This document shows positions 8,337 through 17,115 of a stretch of DNA of 64,000 nucleotides, piece by piece. The position numbers were made by a program, and so were the translations under genes. Source of the stretch: Myxococcus eversor (GTDB lineage: Bacteria; Myxococcota; Myxococcia; Myxococcales; Myxococcaceae); assembly GCF_010894455.1 (NCBI RefSeq), contig NZ_JAAIXY010000010.1, positions 172,840-236,839 of the forward strand, given 5' to 3'. The notes beneath the pieces are model-generated. The model saw nothing but the letters and a program-made list of their open reading frames with translations. It was not told where the DNA came from and made no database searches. Numbering within the stretch: the stretch's first letter is position 1; each line of letters begins with the position of its first letter.

Positions 8337-10268
8337 TCACAACGTCTTCATGTACTCGATGAGCGCGGTGCGCTCCGCATCGGTCAGCACGTCGGTGAAC
8401 GTGTGGCCCGAGTTCGACTGGCTGAACATCCGGGTGTTGTAGATCTTGCGATCCTCGATATCCGAGTTCGAGAAAGTCGGAGCCACGATGCTGCCGAGGA
8501 GGTTCCAGGCCAGCGCGCCGTTGCCGTACAGCAGCGACAGCCCGCTCTCGATGAGCGGCGTCTCGTTTGGATCCCACGGATTGCAGTGGTTGAACGGCGA
8601 GAAGGTCAGGTTGCTGCACGGAACCGTGTCGTACTTCCACCCGACCTTGGACTGGTCATACGCCTTCGCGAGGTCGGTCTCGAATCCCATCACGACGCCG
8701 AACCTCTGCGGCTTCGACTTGCGACGCCAGATGCGCGGGCGGTCCGACGATTTGAGCAAGCTCCAGAGGTCAGGCACCGAGCCGTTGTGGAAGTAGGGAC
8801 CGGACGCCCAGATGCCGTAGAGAGGCTGCGCGAGATAGCCGATCATGTTGTACTTTTCGGCGCACCCATCCTGACCTTCGTACCCGAAGAAGCTGTACCT
8901 GGCCTGGGTCTCGACGGCTCCGTCGTTGGCGAGCAGCCGGGCCTCATCGGTGTCGATGACGTCGATGGGCGTGACGTTGGCCGCCATGCCCTCGAACAAG
9001 GGATTGGCGAGGAAGCTCGGATCGTTCACGTAGCGCGGCGCGTAGGCTCCATGGCAGCTCGCGCACGAGCCGTTGCCGGCCTGCTGCGGCTTCGCGACCG
9101 GGTTGTTGCGGTTCGCTGCCCACAGATTGAGCGTGTGGAACAGGAGCGCCCCCTGCTCCGCGAGCGTCGTGTTGACCGGCAGAGGGTAGGCCGGCGACTT
9201 CAGACCGAGCATCCAGGTGTTCGCCTGGTACTCGTTGGCGAGAATCCAGTCGTAGCCGTCCTGGTAGTTCGGCAGTGCGGCGCCCGGCATGTACCACGAG
9301 AGCTCGATGCGCGTGGCGTCGCTGCTCATCCCGGCGTCGAAGAACTTCACCGGACGGTGCCCGAGGTTCCACCAGTTCGGCGGGTCTTCCGTGCCAGTCG
9401 AGCCGGCCGCCCAGATCTCCGGATTGAGGAAGACGCCGGGAATCGTCCCGTCGGGATCGAAGATGGTGAGCAGGGCGAAGAGCTGGAAGTTGGTGATGTT
9501 CCCCGTGCCGCGGATGCGGTTCAGGGAGGCGAGGGTGAAGGCGGGGTTGAGGCCTCCGAACTCGCTCAACAACAGCGTCACATCGGTGAGGCCGTTGGTG
9601 CCGTGTAACCCCCCCAGGCCCGCGCCGTCGCTTGCCTTGCCAATCTGGCCGCTGTGACAGACGGAACACGTGACGCCAATCTGTCCGCTCCACGAGCCGT
9701 CGGAGTTGCGTGTCTGGGTCAGTGCCATCGGTAGCTGGCCGGAGCCACCGTTCGTGCGGTTCGGATCCTCGAACGGGAGAGGATACGGATTGCGCTGCGG
9801 GCTGAGCGGGCTGCCGTAGCGCTCGGCGGCGAGGTTGTCGAAGTCGGAAGGGCGAAACGGCAGCCCCCACCTCAGCCACAGCGCGTTGTACTGGGACGCC
9901 GACATCGACCAGAGACTCCAGGCGGAATGGCCGCTGAACTCCCAGCCGGCGTCGGGGTTTCCGTTTCCGCCGAGCAGCCGCCCTCCCGCCGCGTGGGTCG
10001 ACCGCAGCTCGCCACACGTCAGCGGAGTCCGGTCCATGCACGAGTTCCACCCCACGTTGAAGACGACGTTCTTGTTCGACGTCGGCGTCACGAGTGAGCG
10101 TGGGTCGGGCGGTAAAAGCGTCGTATCGGACTTGCCCGTACAGAACTCGAACCAGTAGTGCCCTCCACGCTTGCTGCCGAGCAGGTCCGATTGAGCTGCC
10201 GCCGGTGTGCTGCCGGCACAGACAAAAAACATCGCGACGAGAACGCTTCGAGTCAGACGTGCCGCCAT
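8337..10268 (-). CDS. Secreted dihaem cytochrome c, RoxA/RoxB-like (putative rubber oxygenase)
   Basis: 643 residues with an N-terminal signal peptide (cleavage after PAAA, near residue 25). Two c-type haem sites are seen: CSVCH at 201-205 and CASCH at 402-406. Length, export signal and a spacing of about 200 residues between haem sites fit the rubber oxygenases RoxA and RoxB, extracellular dihaem enzymes that cleave poly(cis-1,4-isoprene); as I recall, homologues are known from myxobacteria. The segment around WNLGHRPVKFFDAGM also looks like that family. The related MauG/CcpA peroxidases are an alternative, but they are much shorter. The gene diverges from a TetR-type regulator with palindromic sites in between, suggesting substrate- or stress-controlled expression. 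The substrate is inferred, not shown. Confidence 0.65.
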   Translation of the reverse strand: MAARLTRSVLVAMFFVCAGSTPAAAQSDLLGSKRGGHYWFEFCTGKSDTTLLPPDPRSLVTPTSNKNVVFNVGWNSCMDRTPLTCGELRSTHAAGGRLLGGNGNPDAGWEFSGHSAWSLWSMSASQYNALWLRWGLPFRPSDFDNLAAERYGSPLSPQRNPYPLPFEDPNRTNGGSGQLPMALTQTRNSDGSWSGQIGVTCSVCHSGQIGKASDGAGLGGLHGTNGLTDVTLLLSEFGGLNPAFTLASLNRIRGTGNITNFQLFALLTIFDPDGTIPGVFLNPEIWAAGSTGTEDPPNWWNLGHRPVKFFDAGMSSDATRIELSWYMPGAALPNYQDGYDWILANEYQANTWMLGLKSPAYPLPVNTTLAEQGALLFHTLNLWAANRNNPVAKPQQAGNGSCASCHGAYAPRYVNDPSFLANPLFEGMAANVTPIDVIDTDEARLLANDGAVETQARYSFFGYEGQDGCAEKYNMIGYLAQPLYGIWASGPYFHNGSVPDLWSLLKSSDRPRIWRRKSKPQRFGVVMGFETDLAKAYDQSKVGWKYDTVPCSNLTFSPFNHCNPWDPNETPLIESGLSLLYGNGALAWNLLGSIVAPTFSNSDIEDRKIYNTRMFSQSNSGHTFTDVLTDAERTALIEYMKTL

Positions 10269-10401
10269 GACGTCCCTCCTGCTGACATTCCTGTGGGTCG
10301 GTCGGATGGGGCCTCGGTCCGACCGGGTGGGCGCGTGCTCGGAGACGTCAGTTTCCGAGTCGCACGCGGGGTATGAGCGTCTTTTCCGCGCGCCCCGGAA
10401 A

Positions 10402-10443
10402 GGGACATTTGTCGCGAAAGTGTCGTAGGCGACATTTGTCGCC
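10402..10443. promoter_or_regulatory. Two palindromic operator candidates with GACATTTGTC core
   Basis: Site 2 (10428-10443) is a perfect inverted repeat, GGCGACA-TT-TGTCGCC. Site 1 (10404-10413) carries the same core, GACA-TT-TGTC. Their starts are 27 bp apart in the 337-bp gap between the cytochrome gene (leftward) and the TetR gene (rightward). This arrangement is what a dimeric TetR-family repressor controlling both genes would need. The assignment to this regulator is inference. Confidence 0.55.
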
Positions 10444-10605
10444 TAATCGCCTCTTGCGAAAGCCAGGGCTGGGCGGGTGCCTGTCCGGGCGTCGAGTCAG
10501 AGGAACGACACGGCCTCTATCGCTGGGTTGTCGAGCGAGCCCTGGCCTGCAAGAACCAGCTCCGCCGACTTCGAGTCCGCGACGAACGCAATGGAGTCCA
10601 GTGCA

Positions 10606-11256
10606 ATGACTGACGGTGCGCGTCAATCCGCCCCCAACCCAGATTTCGTGGCGCGCAAGCCGCAGCAGCAGCGCGCCAAGGTCCGGGTCGATGCCGTGCT
10701 CCAGGCGGCGGAGGAACTGCTGCTCGAATCAGGGCTTTCGGCCTTCTCCATCCCGACGCTGGCGGAACGTCTCGAGTACCCTCGCTCGACGATCTACAAG
10801 TTCTTTCCGACCCCCCAAGCCCTGCTCAACGAACTCGCGGAGCGCCAACTCGGGGCGCTGGAAGCGCACCTGTCGAGCTATGCCCAAGGCCTCGCGGGGG
10901 CCAGGAACTGGCAGGAACAGATCACGCGCATGGTTCAAGCCGCGGCGGATTTCTACCGCACGCATCCGGCGGCGCAGGTCGTCCTGCTGACCGGGCCAGT
11001 CTCCGATGTGAGCTTTCACGCGCTCGAATCCACGATAGCGCGCCTCGGCATGCGCGCGCGCAGCCTGCTCGCGACGCGCGGCATCGACATCCCGCGGGGG
11101 TCGCCGGACATCGCGGCGCTGGCGGTGGAGTTCGGCACCGCGAGCCTGCGGATGTCCTTCTACCTTCATGGCCGCATGACGAACGAATACACCCAGGCCG
11201 CGGCCGACGTGATGATTTCATTCCTGGCCATGCGGCTGGGATTGCCGCTGCGCTGA
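10606..11256 (+). CDS. TetR-family transcriptional regulator
   Basis: 216 residues. The N-terminal DNA-binding part (about 25-75) has the TetR pattern: RVDAVLQAAEELLLESG, then SIPTLAERLEYPRSTIYKFF (the recognition helix region). The C-terminal half is helical and presumably binds a ligand. I start at ATG 10606; ATG 10591 is in frame and possible, and the frame stays open further upstream without coding character. Divergent from the RoxA-like cytochrome gene and next to two palindromes, it is likely a local repressor of that gene and of itself. Confidence 0.85.
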   Translation: MTDGARQSAPNPDFVARKPQQQRAKVRVDAVLQAAEELLLESGLSAFSIPTLAERLEYPRSTIYKFFPTPQALLNELAERQLGALEAHLSSYAQGLAGARNWQEQITRMVQAAADFYRTHPAAQVVLLTGPVSDVSFHALESTIARLGMRARSLLATRGIDIPRGSPDIAALAVEFGTASLRMSFYLHGRMTNEYTQAAADVMISFLAMRLGLPLR

Positions 11257-11364
11257 TTCAGGCCCAGGCGCCCAAGGAGCGCGCGGAGGCGTTCCGCGTC
11301 CTCCATGGCGGCCGTCAACACGCCCACTCGCCCTTGGGGGGCGCCTGAGACTTCAGGACCGTGC

Positions 11365-12678
11365 CTACTCGCGCGTGGCCTCCGCCATCCGCGGCGGCGG
11401 GGACACCGTGAGGATTCCGCTCGTCCCCGGTGCGCTCCGCGCCAGCACGCGGCCGTCGGAAGACACCACCACCGCGATGCCTCCCAGCGAGGCTCGCACC
11501 GCGGGCAGCCGCAGCTCCACCGCCCGCATCACCACGCCGCCGATGGCCTGGTCCACGGCGAAGCGACTTCCAGCCAGGGGCAGATCACTGGCCAGGACCG
11601 CGAGCAGCTCTCCTCCCGCCTCCCGTCCACGCAAGGCGGTGGCGCGGCTGAAGGCCTCGTAGCAGATGAGCGGAATCACCTTCCGCCCCGCGAGGGACAG
11701 CAGCGGCCTGGCCTGGCTGGCCACGAGCGGCTCCCCTTTTCCCTGAAGCCCGAAGATGGAGCGCTCGCCGATGGGGACGAGGATGGACTTCCCTCGGGTC
11801 TCCCGCAGACGCCCGTCCGCATCAAAGGCGGCGGCGGCGTTGAAAAAACCCTCGGGCGTTCGGAGCGTCAGCCCCGCGATGGCGGGGACCGGCAGGCGCG
11901 CATCGAAGGCCTCGAGGACCTCCGGCCGTGACACACGCCCCTCGGTCCCCCGCTGGAGCCCCCGTACCGTGGACTCTGGCCAGATGAGCCGCTCCGTGGC
12001 CTCGGGCACCGACTTCGGCACCCGCACGGAAGAGGCCATGTGGACCACGCCCGTCCCCTGGAGCGCATCGTCCGCCACGGGCAGCCGGGGCAGCGCGGTC
12101 AGGGCCACCATGACGACCACGGCCGGCAGCAACAGGCGGCGCGAGCGCAGGGCCACGGCCTCTCCCACGCACACGGCGGCGAGCAGGCAGAGCACCAGCG
12201 TGGGCACCCACCCCACGAAGCCCACGGCCCTCAGGATGGGCGGCAGCATCCACTGGGAATGCAGCACGTGCGTCATGGAGAAGCCGCTCCACGCCTCCAC
12301 TCCCGCCTCGCCCAGCACCCATCCCACCGGCAACCAATACCTGGGAGGCACCCGCTTCACGGGCAGCGCCGCCAGCGCCAGCAGCGGCACCTGGGACAGC
12401 GCCCCGGTGGCCGTCCAGCCCAGAAACGCCACGATGAACGGCGGAGGAAGCCAGGGGGCCGTGTAGAACCCCGCCGTCCCCACCCACCAGTGCAAGGCCA
12501 CGCCCTGGCGCACGAGCGCGGCCAGCAGCAGCGCCGCGGCGGACTGGCGCCAGCCGTTGGCGCGGTGGAGCGACCACCCCAGCAGCGCGATGCCCACCCA
12601 GGCCAAGGGCTGCGCCCACGTCCACAGGAAGGCGACGCCCAGCGCGACACCCGAGCCCAGGGCCAGCAGCAGGCTCAT
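11365..12678 (-). CDS. Apolipoprotein N-acyltransferase-like protein (Lnt family)
   Basis: 437 residues. The N-terminal half is highly hydrophobic with about six predicted membrane segments; the C-terminal half is a nitrilase-fold domain. The expected catalytic triad is visible: Glu235 in IWPES, Lys297 in GKSILVPIGE and Cys339 in LICYE. Lnt adds the third acyl chain to lipoproteins in the inner membrane. The protein is somewhat shorter than typical Lnt (about 500 residues), so it may be a paralogue dedicated to a few substrates. Its ATG overlaps the stop of the upstream lipoprotein gene (ATGA), so the two are co-expressed; that lipoprotein is an obvious candidate substrate. The frame is open further upstream, but ATG 12678 is the natural start. 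Confidence 0.8.
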   Translation of the reverse strand: MSLLLALGSGVALGVAFLWTWAQPLAWVGIALLGWSLHRANGWRQSAAALLLAALVRQGVALHWWVGTAGFYTAPWLPPPFIVAFLGWTATGALSQVPLLALAALPVKRVPPRYWLPVGWVLGEAGVEAWSGFSMTHVLHSQWMLPPILRAVGFVGWVPTLVLCLLAAVCVGEAVALRSRRLLLPAVVVMVALTALPRLPVADDALQGTGVVHMASSVRVPKSVPEATERLIWPESTVRGLQRGTEGRVSRPEVLEAFDARLPVPAIAGLTLRTPEGFFNAAAAFDADGRLRETRGKSILVPIGERSIFGLQGKGEPLVASQARPLLSLAGRKVIPLICYEAFSRATALRGREAGGELLAVLASDLPLAGSRFAVDQAIGGVVMRAVELRLPAVRASLGGIAVVVSSDGRVLARSAPGTSGILTVSPPPRMAEATRE

Positions 12679-13349
12679 CGCTTCCGGAACCTCTCCGGCG
12701 GAACCGGGACCAGCGCCGTGGCCTCCCCCGGGAGCTCCACCTTCACGAGGTTGGGGTGCTTGCGCGCCAACCGGGCCTCCAGCACCGCGGGCTCCCAGCG
12801 CGACACCTCTTCGAGGGCCGTGTCCATGGCCTTCGCGTCCAACCGCCACAACTCGAGCGCCTTGCCAGAGCGCGTACGGACGAAGCGAGCGCGCTGCTCG
12901 GGGCTCCCGGCCTGGAAGAAGCCCTCGTCATAGAGCAATCCATCCAGGGGCAGCTTGTACGTGGAGCCCAGCACCCAGGCCCCCGGCGCCTCTTCCGCGA
13001 GCGCCGTGAGCAGCGGCGTCGAGAAGCCGTAGCAGGTATCCAGGACGATGAGGTCCGGGCGATAGCACCGAGCCACCCGCGCGAGGTCCTCCGGGGACGC
13101 GTTGAGATAGCTCGGCGGCAGGCTGTGTCCGCTGAGCACGAGCACCTCCGCCCTCACTCCCGAGGGACAGGAGAAGTCCTCGAGGGCCACATGCGGGCAG
13201 CGGTCATCGGAGCACGGCGACTGCTGCAACTCGGCGACATCCGCTCGTGAGTAGACCGCCACGACGCGCTCCTGCACTCCGGGGGCCTGCTGACACGCGC
13301 AGGCCCCCAGAAGCAGGGCCAGAAGCCAGTGCCTTACCAACACAGTCAT
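12675..13349 (-). CDS. Lipoprotein with a possible caspase-like (clan CD) fold
   Basis: 224 residues with a lipobox LGAC (lipidated Cys17). I do not recognise a named family. Two short blocks are suggestive: EVLVLSGHS with His75 and LIVLDTCYG with Cys106. A hydrophobic strand ending in GH, followed by a second hydrophobic strand ending in D-x-C, is the hallmark of clan CD cysteine peptidases (caspases, CHAT, gingipain-like). The segment GAWVLGSTYK after it would fit a further strand. This is pattern recognition only. It is translationally coupled to the downstream Lnt-like acyltransferase gene by a 4-bp overlap. Confidence 0.75.
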   Translation of the reverse strand: MTVLVRHWLLALLLGACACQQAPGVQERVVAVYSRADVAELQQSPCSDDRCPHVALEDFSCPSGVRAEVLVLSGHSLPPSYLNASPEDLARVARCYRPDLIVLDTCYGFSTPLLTALAEEAPGAWVLGSTYKLPLDGLLYDEGFFQAGSPEQRARFVRTRSGKALELWRLDAKAMDTALEEVSRWEPAVLEARLARKHPNLVKVELPGEATALVPVPPERFRKR

Positions 13350-13391
13350 GGACGGTTCCAGTTCCTGGCTCGAAACACGGGGAGGCCTGTG

Positions 13392-14126
13392 TTAGCAGCG
13401 GCACCAATACGAGGCGCACCACGAGCGGCAGTAGTTGCTCAGCCCGGTGAGCTTGCAGCCGTTCCGCCTGTACTGCTGGGAGCAGCCGACGGTGGAGCCC
13501 ACGTACCAGACGCCCACCGCGATGAGGGTGACAACCGCCGCGGCGCCGCCCTTCCCATTATGGTCCTCGGGCAGGTACTTGCTGATGACTTCAATCATCG
13601 TGAACAGGGAGTACTCGGAGACGGCTTCCAGCTCCCCGGTATCGAGGAGAATCGCGGCCGCTTCCTGCTCGTTGGCGGCCAGCTTGTCTCCCACCTGGAT
13701 GGTCTTGTCCGCGTTGAAGACCATGTGCAGCTTGCCGCCTTCATGGTGGACCCAGGCGTCGCCCGTCTCGTTGTTCACCGTGTAGAGGGTGCGCTCCCCG
13801 GTCTTCTCGTCAATCACCTCGAGGACGGCGTCCTCCGTGCCGCGGACGAGCGTCTGCCGCAGGACGAAGTTCATGAAGCGGGGCACCTCGTCATGCATCG
13901 CGATGCCCAGCCGGCCAAACCGCTCCAGGCTCCCGTCGATGACTTGCGCGGGCTCCACGGCGCTGAAGACGATGTTCGCGGCCAGGGCCTCGCGCGCCTT
14001 GGCCATCGGGTTGGCCTCGGGAGCACGGCTGCAGCCGATCTGAACGGTGAAGACCGCGAGCATCGCGAGCGTTACCGCGCGCAGTCCGTTGGAAGAACCC
14101 TGGTGTGACTCAGCCGGATGAAACAT
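13392..14126 (-). CDS. Envelope protein with C-terminal six-cysteine tail
   Basis: 244 residues, not recognised. The N-terminus has a hydrophobic segment ending IGCS that could be a weak lipobox (Cys32), or simply a signal anchor. The middle (about 40-195) is a soluble domain with alternating strands (TLYTVNNETGDAWVHHEGG). Near the end a hydrophobic stretch (AAAVVTLIAVGVWYVG) is followed by a tail with six cysteines in the last 30 residues, an even number that could form three disulfides. The hydrophobic stretch next to a disulfide-rich end is unusual. It lies 42 bp upstream of the lipoprotein/Lnt pair on the same strand. Confidence 0.75.
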   Translation of the reverse strand: MFHPAESHQGSSNGLRAVTLAMLAVFTVQIGCSRAPEANPMAKAREALAANIVFSAVEPAQVIDGSLERFGRLGIAMHDEVPRFMNFVLRQTLVRGTEDAVLEVIDEKTGERTLYTVNNETGDAWVHHEGGKLHMVFNADKTIQVGDKLAANEQEAAAILLDTGELEAVSEYSLFTMIEVISKYLPEDHNGKGGAAAVVTLIAVGVWYVGSTVGCSQQYRRNGCKLTGLSNYCRSWCASYWCRC

Positions 14127-14424
14127 GTGGGGACACTCCTCTTGCTGTGGGGAACTCGCACCCGGCTCGAGGCGGGGTGCGATGGTGACTGCACTCCCCG
14201 TGAAGGCAGGAACCAGGCCATCTCTGGCTTCCCTCTAAATCCGTGTCGCTACGCTGGTGCCGGTGTTGCGTCCGCCGCAACAAAGCTTCACTATCCGTGA
14301 CATCCGGCGCTACAACCCCCACTGCTCATCCAGTGCCGCGCAGCGGCGGCAGCCCCCCATTCGAGGCCGACCCAACCAGGCGGGGTGACGCGCAAGGAAC
14401 GGCGACTCAAGGAGGTGGCTGCAT
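14127..14424. other. Intergenic region, nothing recognised
   Basis: The gap holds the promoter side of the Cys-tailed protein gene and the 3' side of the WYL regulator gene. I see no gene, repeat or convincing promoter in it. Confidence 0.5.
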
Positions 14425-15117
14425 TCAGTCGGGATACAGGCGTTCCCATTCCTCCCGCCATTCCCGCGCCAGCACGGACCGCTGGCGGCCGTAGCGGGCC
14501 TCGGTCGCCGAGGCCGCGGTGATGCGGTCGACGCGGAAATGGCGGAAGGCCTGGCGCAAGCAGCACCAGGCGGCAACGAGCTGTTTGCCCTCGTGAAACG
14601 CGAGCTGCACCGGCCAGATGTCGCGCTGGCTCGGCTGGCCCTTCTCGTCGGCATACACGATGAGGAGCGCCTTCTCTTCGCGAATGGCCCGGCGCACGAG
14701 GCCGAGCACCGGGACGGACGCAGACCCGCCGCGCATCAGGATGGGCCAGAGCCCGGTGTCGTTCATCCGGTCGCGCAGATCGTCCGGCGAGGCGGTGGCG
14801 ATCTTCCCCAGCGCATTGCGCGCCGCCCCGGCAAGGCCGGCATCCGGCTGGGCCTCGACCCAGCGGGAGCCGAGCACCAGCGCCTCGAGTTCCTCGGCCG
14901 TGAACATCAGCGGCGGCAGGAAGAAGCCCGGCTTCAGCATATAGCCCACGCCCGCCTCGCCAACGATGGGCGCGCCAAGACCGATGAGCGTCCGCACGTC
15001 GCGATAGAGCGTGCGCACGGAAACCCCCTGTTCCTCGGCCAGCGCCGCCGCGGTGACGGGGCGGCGGTGCCGGCGAAGCGCGTCCATGACTGCGAAGAGG
15101 CGTTCGGTCTTGTCCAT
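14425..15117 (-). CDS. YafY-type transcriptional regulator (HTH plus WYL domain)
   Basis: 230 residues. The N-terminal winged helix (about 1-60) reads RLFAVMDALRRHRRPVTAAA, then ALAEEQGVSVRTLYRDVRTL, typical of HTH_11/DeoR-like WYL regulators. The C-terminal WYL domain contains LLIVYADEKG followed by QRDIWPVQLAFHEGKQLVAA and ends near FRVDRI. WYL domains sense small ligands or nucleic acids. The gene begins 13 bp after the epoxide hydrolase gene on the same strand and is probably co-transcribed with it as its regulator. Confidence 0.85.
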   Translation of the reverse strand: MDKTERLFAVMDALRRHRRPVTAAALAEEQGVSVRTLYRDVRTLIGLGAPIVGEAGVGYMLKPGFFLPPLMFTAEELEALVLGSRWVEAQPDAGLAGAARNALGKIATASPDDLRDRMNDTGLWPILMRGGSASVPVLGLVRRAIREEKALLIVYADEKGQPSQRDIWPVQLAFHEGKQLVAAWCCLRQAFRHFRVDRITAASATEARYGRQRSVLAREWREEWERLYPD

Positions 15118-15130
15118 GCGTGCGCGCGGC

Positions 15131-16252
15131 TCACCTCAGGGTGTCATGGAACGCCCGGATATCGGCCGCGTAGTGCGCCGGAGCCTCGAGTGCTGGGAAG
15201 TGCCCGGCCTGCCGCGCCTCGGTCCAGTGGACAAGGTTCTGCAAGTGCCGTTCACCCCAGGCGCGCGGCGCGGGATTGTCGACGTCGGCGGGCACCAGCA
15301 CGCCATGCTTCACGTCGTGGCGGGGCATCGGCATCAGCAGTTCCTGATCGGCGAAGGCCTCTTTGTACAGCCGAACCGATGAACCAATCGTCTGGGTGAA
15401 CCAGTAGACCGAGAGCAGGGTGCAGAGGTCGTCGAGCGAATAGACCGACTCGAGGCGGCCGTCCCGCAGCAGGCTCCCGCCGTGAAACTTCTCGATGATC
15501 CACGACGCCAGGCCCGCGGGTGAGTCGTTGAGGCCGACGGCGAGCGTCTGCGGCTTGGTTCCGTGAAGCATGATGTAGGCGCCCTGCGTGAGGGTCCACA
15601 GGTCGACGCGCCGGAAGTAGTCCACTTCCTCGGGCGTCGGCGCCTCCGGCCGCGGGTACCCCGAAAAGACGTTGAGGTAGTGTGCACCCATGAGACGGCC
15701 GGGATGGTTGCGGACCAGGCTGAAGCAGACCCCGGAGCCCAGGTCCGAGCACGCAACGAGGAACTTCTCGTAGCCCAGCCGGGTCATCAGCTCGGCCCAG
15801 AGATGACCCATGCGACTCATGTTCATGCCCTTTTTCGTCGGCCGGCCCGAGAAGCCGAAGCCCTGCATCGAGGGAATGATGACGTCGAACGACACCCCGT
15901 TTCGCTCGGCGGTGAGCAGCGGAATGAGAGGCAGGAACTCGACGAAGTTCGATGGCCAGCCATTGGCGAGGACGATGGGAACGCGGGTTTCGCCCTGACC
16001 CGGCGCATGAACGAAATGAACCCGCTCGCCATCGATCTCCTCGATGAATTGCGGAATCGCGTTGAGGCGCTGCTCGGCGGTGCGCCAGTCGAACCGCTCC
16101 GCCCAGTGGGTGACCAACCGCCTGAGCAGCTCAGCGTCGGTGCCATCGTCCCAGCCGACGCCTTCGACCGCCGCGGGGAAGCGAGTGGCCTTCAGCCGCG
16201 CCCGAAGGTCGGCGAGCTCGGAATCGGAAATGGCAAGGGTGAATGGGCTCAT
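15131..16252 (-). CDS. Epoxide hydrolase family protein (EHN plus alpha/beta hydrolase)
   Basis: 373 residues from the ATG giving MSPFTLAISD; an ATG five codons upstream is possible. The N-terminal EHN domain (FTLAISDSELADLRARLKAT) is followed by an alpha/beta hydrolase core. The nucleophile elbow appears as ACSDLGSG (Asp), the conserved stretch TKPQTLAVGLNDSPAGLA is clear, and the catalytic His is in AGHFPALEAP. The oxyanion/entry motif usually HGWP is NGWPSNF here, a conservative oddity. Family members open epoxide rings with water. It lies between a RibD/DHFR-like reductase gene and a WYL regulator gene on the same strand. Confidence 0.9.
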   Translation of the reverse strand: MSPFTLAISDSELADLRARLKATRFPAAVEGVGWDDGTDAELLRRLVTHWAERFDWRTAEQRLNAIPQFIEEIDGERVHFVHAPGQGETRVPIVLANGWPSNFVEFLPLIPLLTAERNGVSFDVIIPSMQGFGFSGRPTKKGMNMSRMGHLWAELMTRLGYEKFLVACSDLGSGVCFSLVRNHPGRLMGAHYLNVFSGYPRPEAPTPEEVDYFRRVDLWTLTQGAYIMLHGTKPQTLAVGLNDSPAGLASWIIEKFHGGSLLRDGRLESVYSLDDLCTLLSVYWFTQTIGSSVRLYKEAFADQELLMPMPRHDVKHGVLVPADVDNPAPRAWGERHLQNLVHWTEARQAGHFPALEAPAHYAADIRAFHDTLR

Positions 16253-16385
16253 CGTGCGTTTGTGCATCCCAAGGTTGTGCCCGAGGTGTGCTGACAGGGC
16301 GTGTCAGCAGTGTTCAGTCACACGCTCGCCCAGCCGACGCCGCCGCACAGTCAGCCGCTGGTGAAGCGCTCGGGTCCTTCCACGC

Positions 16386-16940
16386 TCATCCCGCTTTGCG
16401 ACGGAAGTGGAGCGCCTGCGCGCCGGACTTGAACCGCTGCGTCGAAAGGAGCTCGAGCTGCCGCGCACTCGACAGGCCATGGAACAACGTCGGCCCGCGG
16501 CCACTGATGACGGGATGAACGACGATGCGGTACTCGTCGATGAGTCCCCACTCCTCGAGCGCGGTCGCGAGCTTGGGCGCTCCGACGAGGACACCTCGCT
16601 CGGTCTTCGCTTTCAGCGCGGAGATCGCCTCGCGAAGGTCACCCTCCACCTTGATTGTGTTCCGCCACGGAAAGTCGCTCCGCGAGCCTGACACGACGTA
16701 CTTTGCCTTCGCCTCGAGCTTCTGTGCCCACTCGCGCATCGCGCGCGGCGCCTTTTCGTCGTGTGCCACCGCGGGCCAGGCTTCCTCCATCAGCTCGTAG
16801 GTGGTGCGCCCGAAGAGCATCGCACCGCTCTGATCCATGAGCTGCGTCCAATAGTCGTGCAGTTCGTCGTCCGCGATGCCCTGGGTGTGGTCGATGCACC
16901 CGTCCAAAGTGACGTTGAGACCGAAAGTGAGGAGGTTCAT
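16386..16940 (-). CDS. Dihydrofolate reductase/RibD C-terminal-like reductase
   Basis: 184 residues, full length for the RibD_C/DHFR-like family found as single-domain proteins beside regulators and small catabolic enzymes. Seen: NVTLDGCIDH at the N-terminus, AMLFGRTTYELM, YVVSGS, ERGVLVGAPKLATALEEWGL, and the C-terminal EYRIVVHPVISGRGPTLF. Family members bind NAD(P)H; the substrate is usually unknown. It is 133 bp upstream of the epoxide hydrolase gene, same strand. Confidence 0.88.
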   Translation of the reverse strand: MNLLTFGLNVTLDGCIDHTQGIADDELHDYWTQLMDQSGAMLFGRTTYELMEEAWPAVAHDEKAPRAMREWAQKLEAKAKYVVSGSRSDFPWRNTIKVEGDLREAISALKAKTERGVLVGAPKLATALEEWGLIDEYRIVVHPVISGRGPTLFHGLSSARQLELLSTQRFKSGAQALHFRRKAG

Positions 16941-17115
16941 GGCGTGGGATTCTACGCAAAGCGCGCCCAGCGCGCAGCAGTCCGAGCCAGCGACGCAATG
17001 CCCGTCAGGCGGCTGCGCGACTTTCGGTGCGCCGCGCGCGAAGGACGCGGCGCACCGATTCTCCTACCGAGACCGCGCTGAAATCAGGGCACACCGTCCC
17101 ATCGCGGACAGCGAC

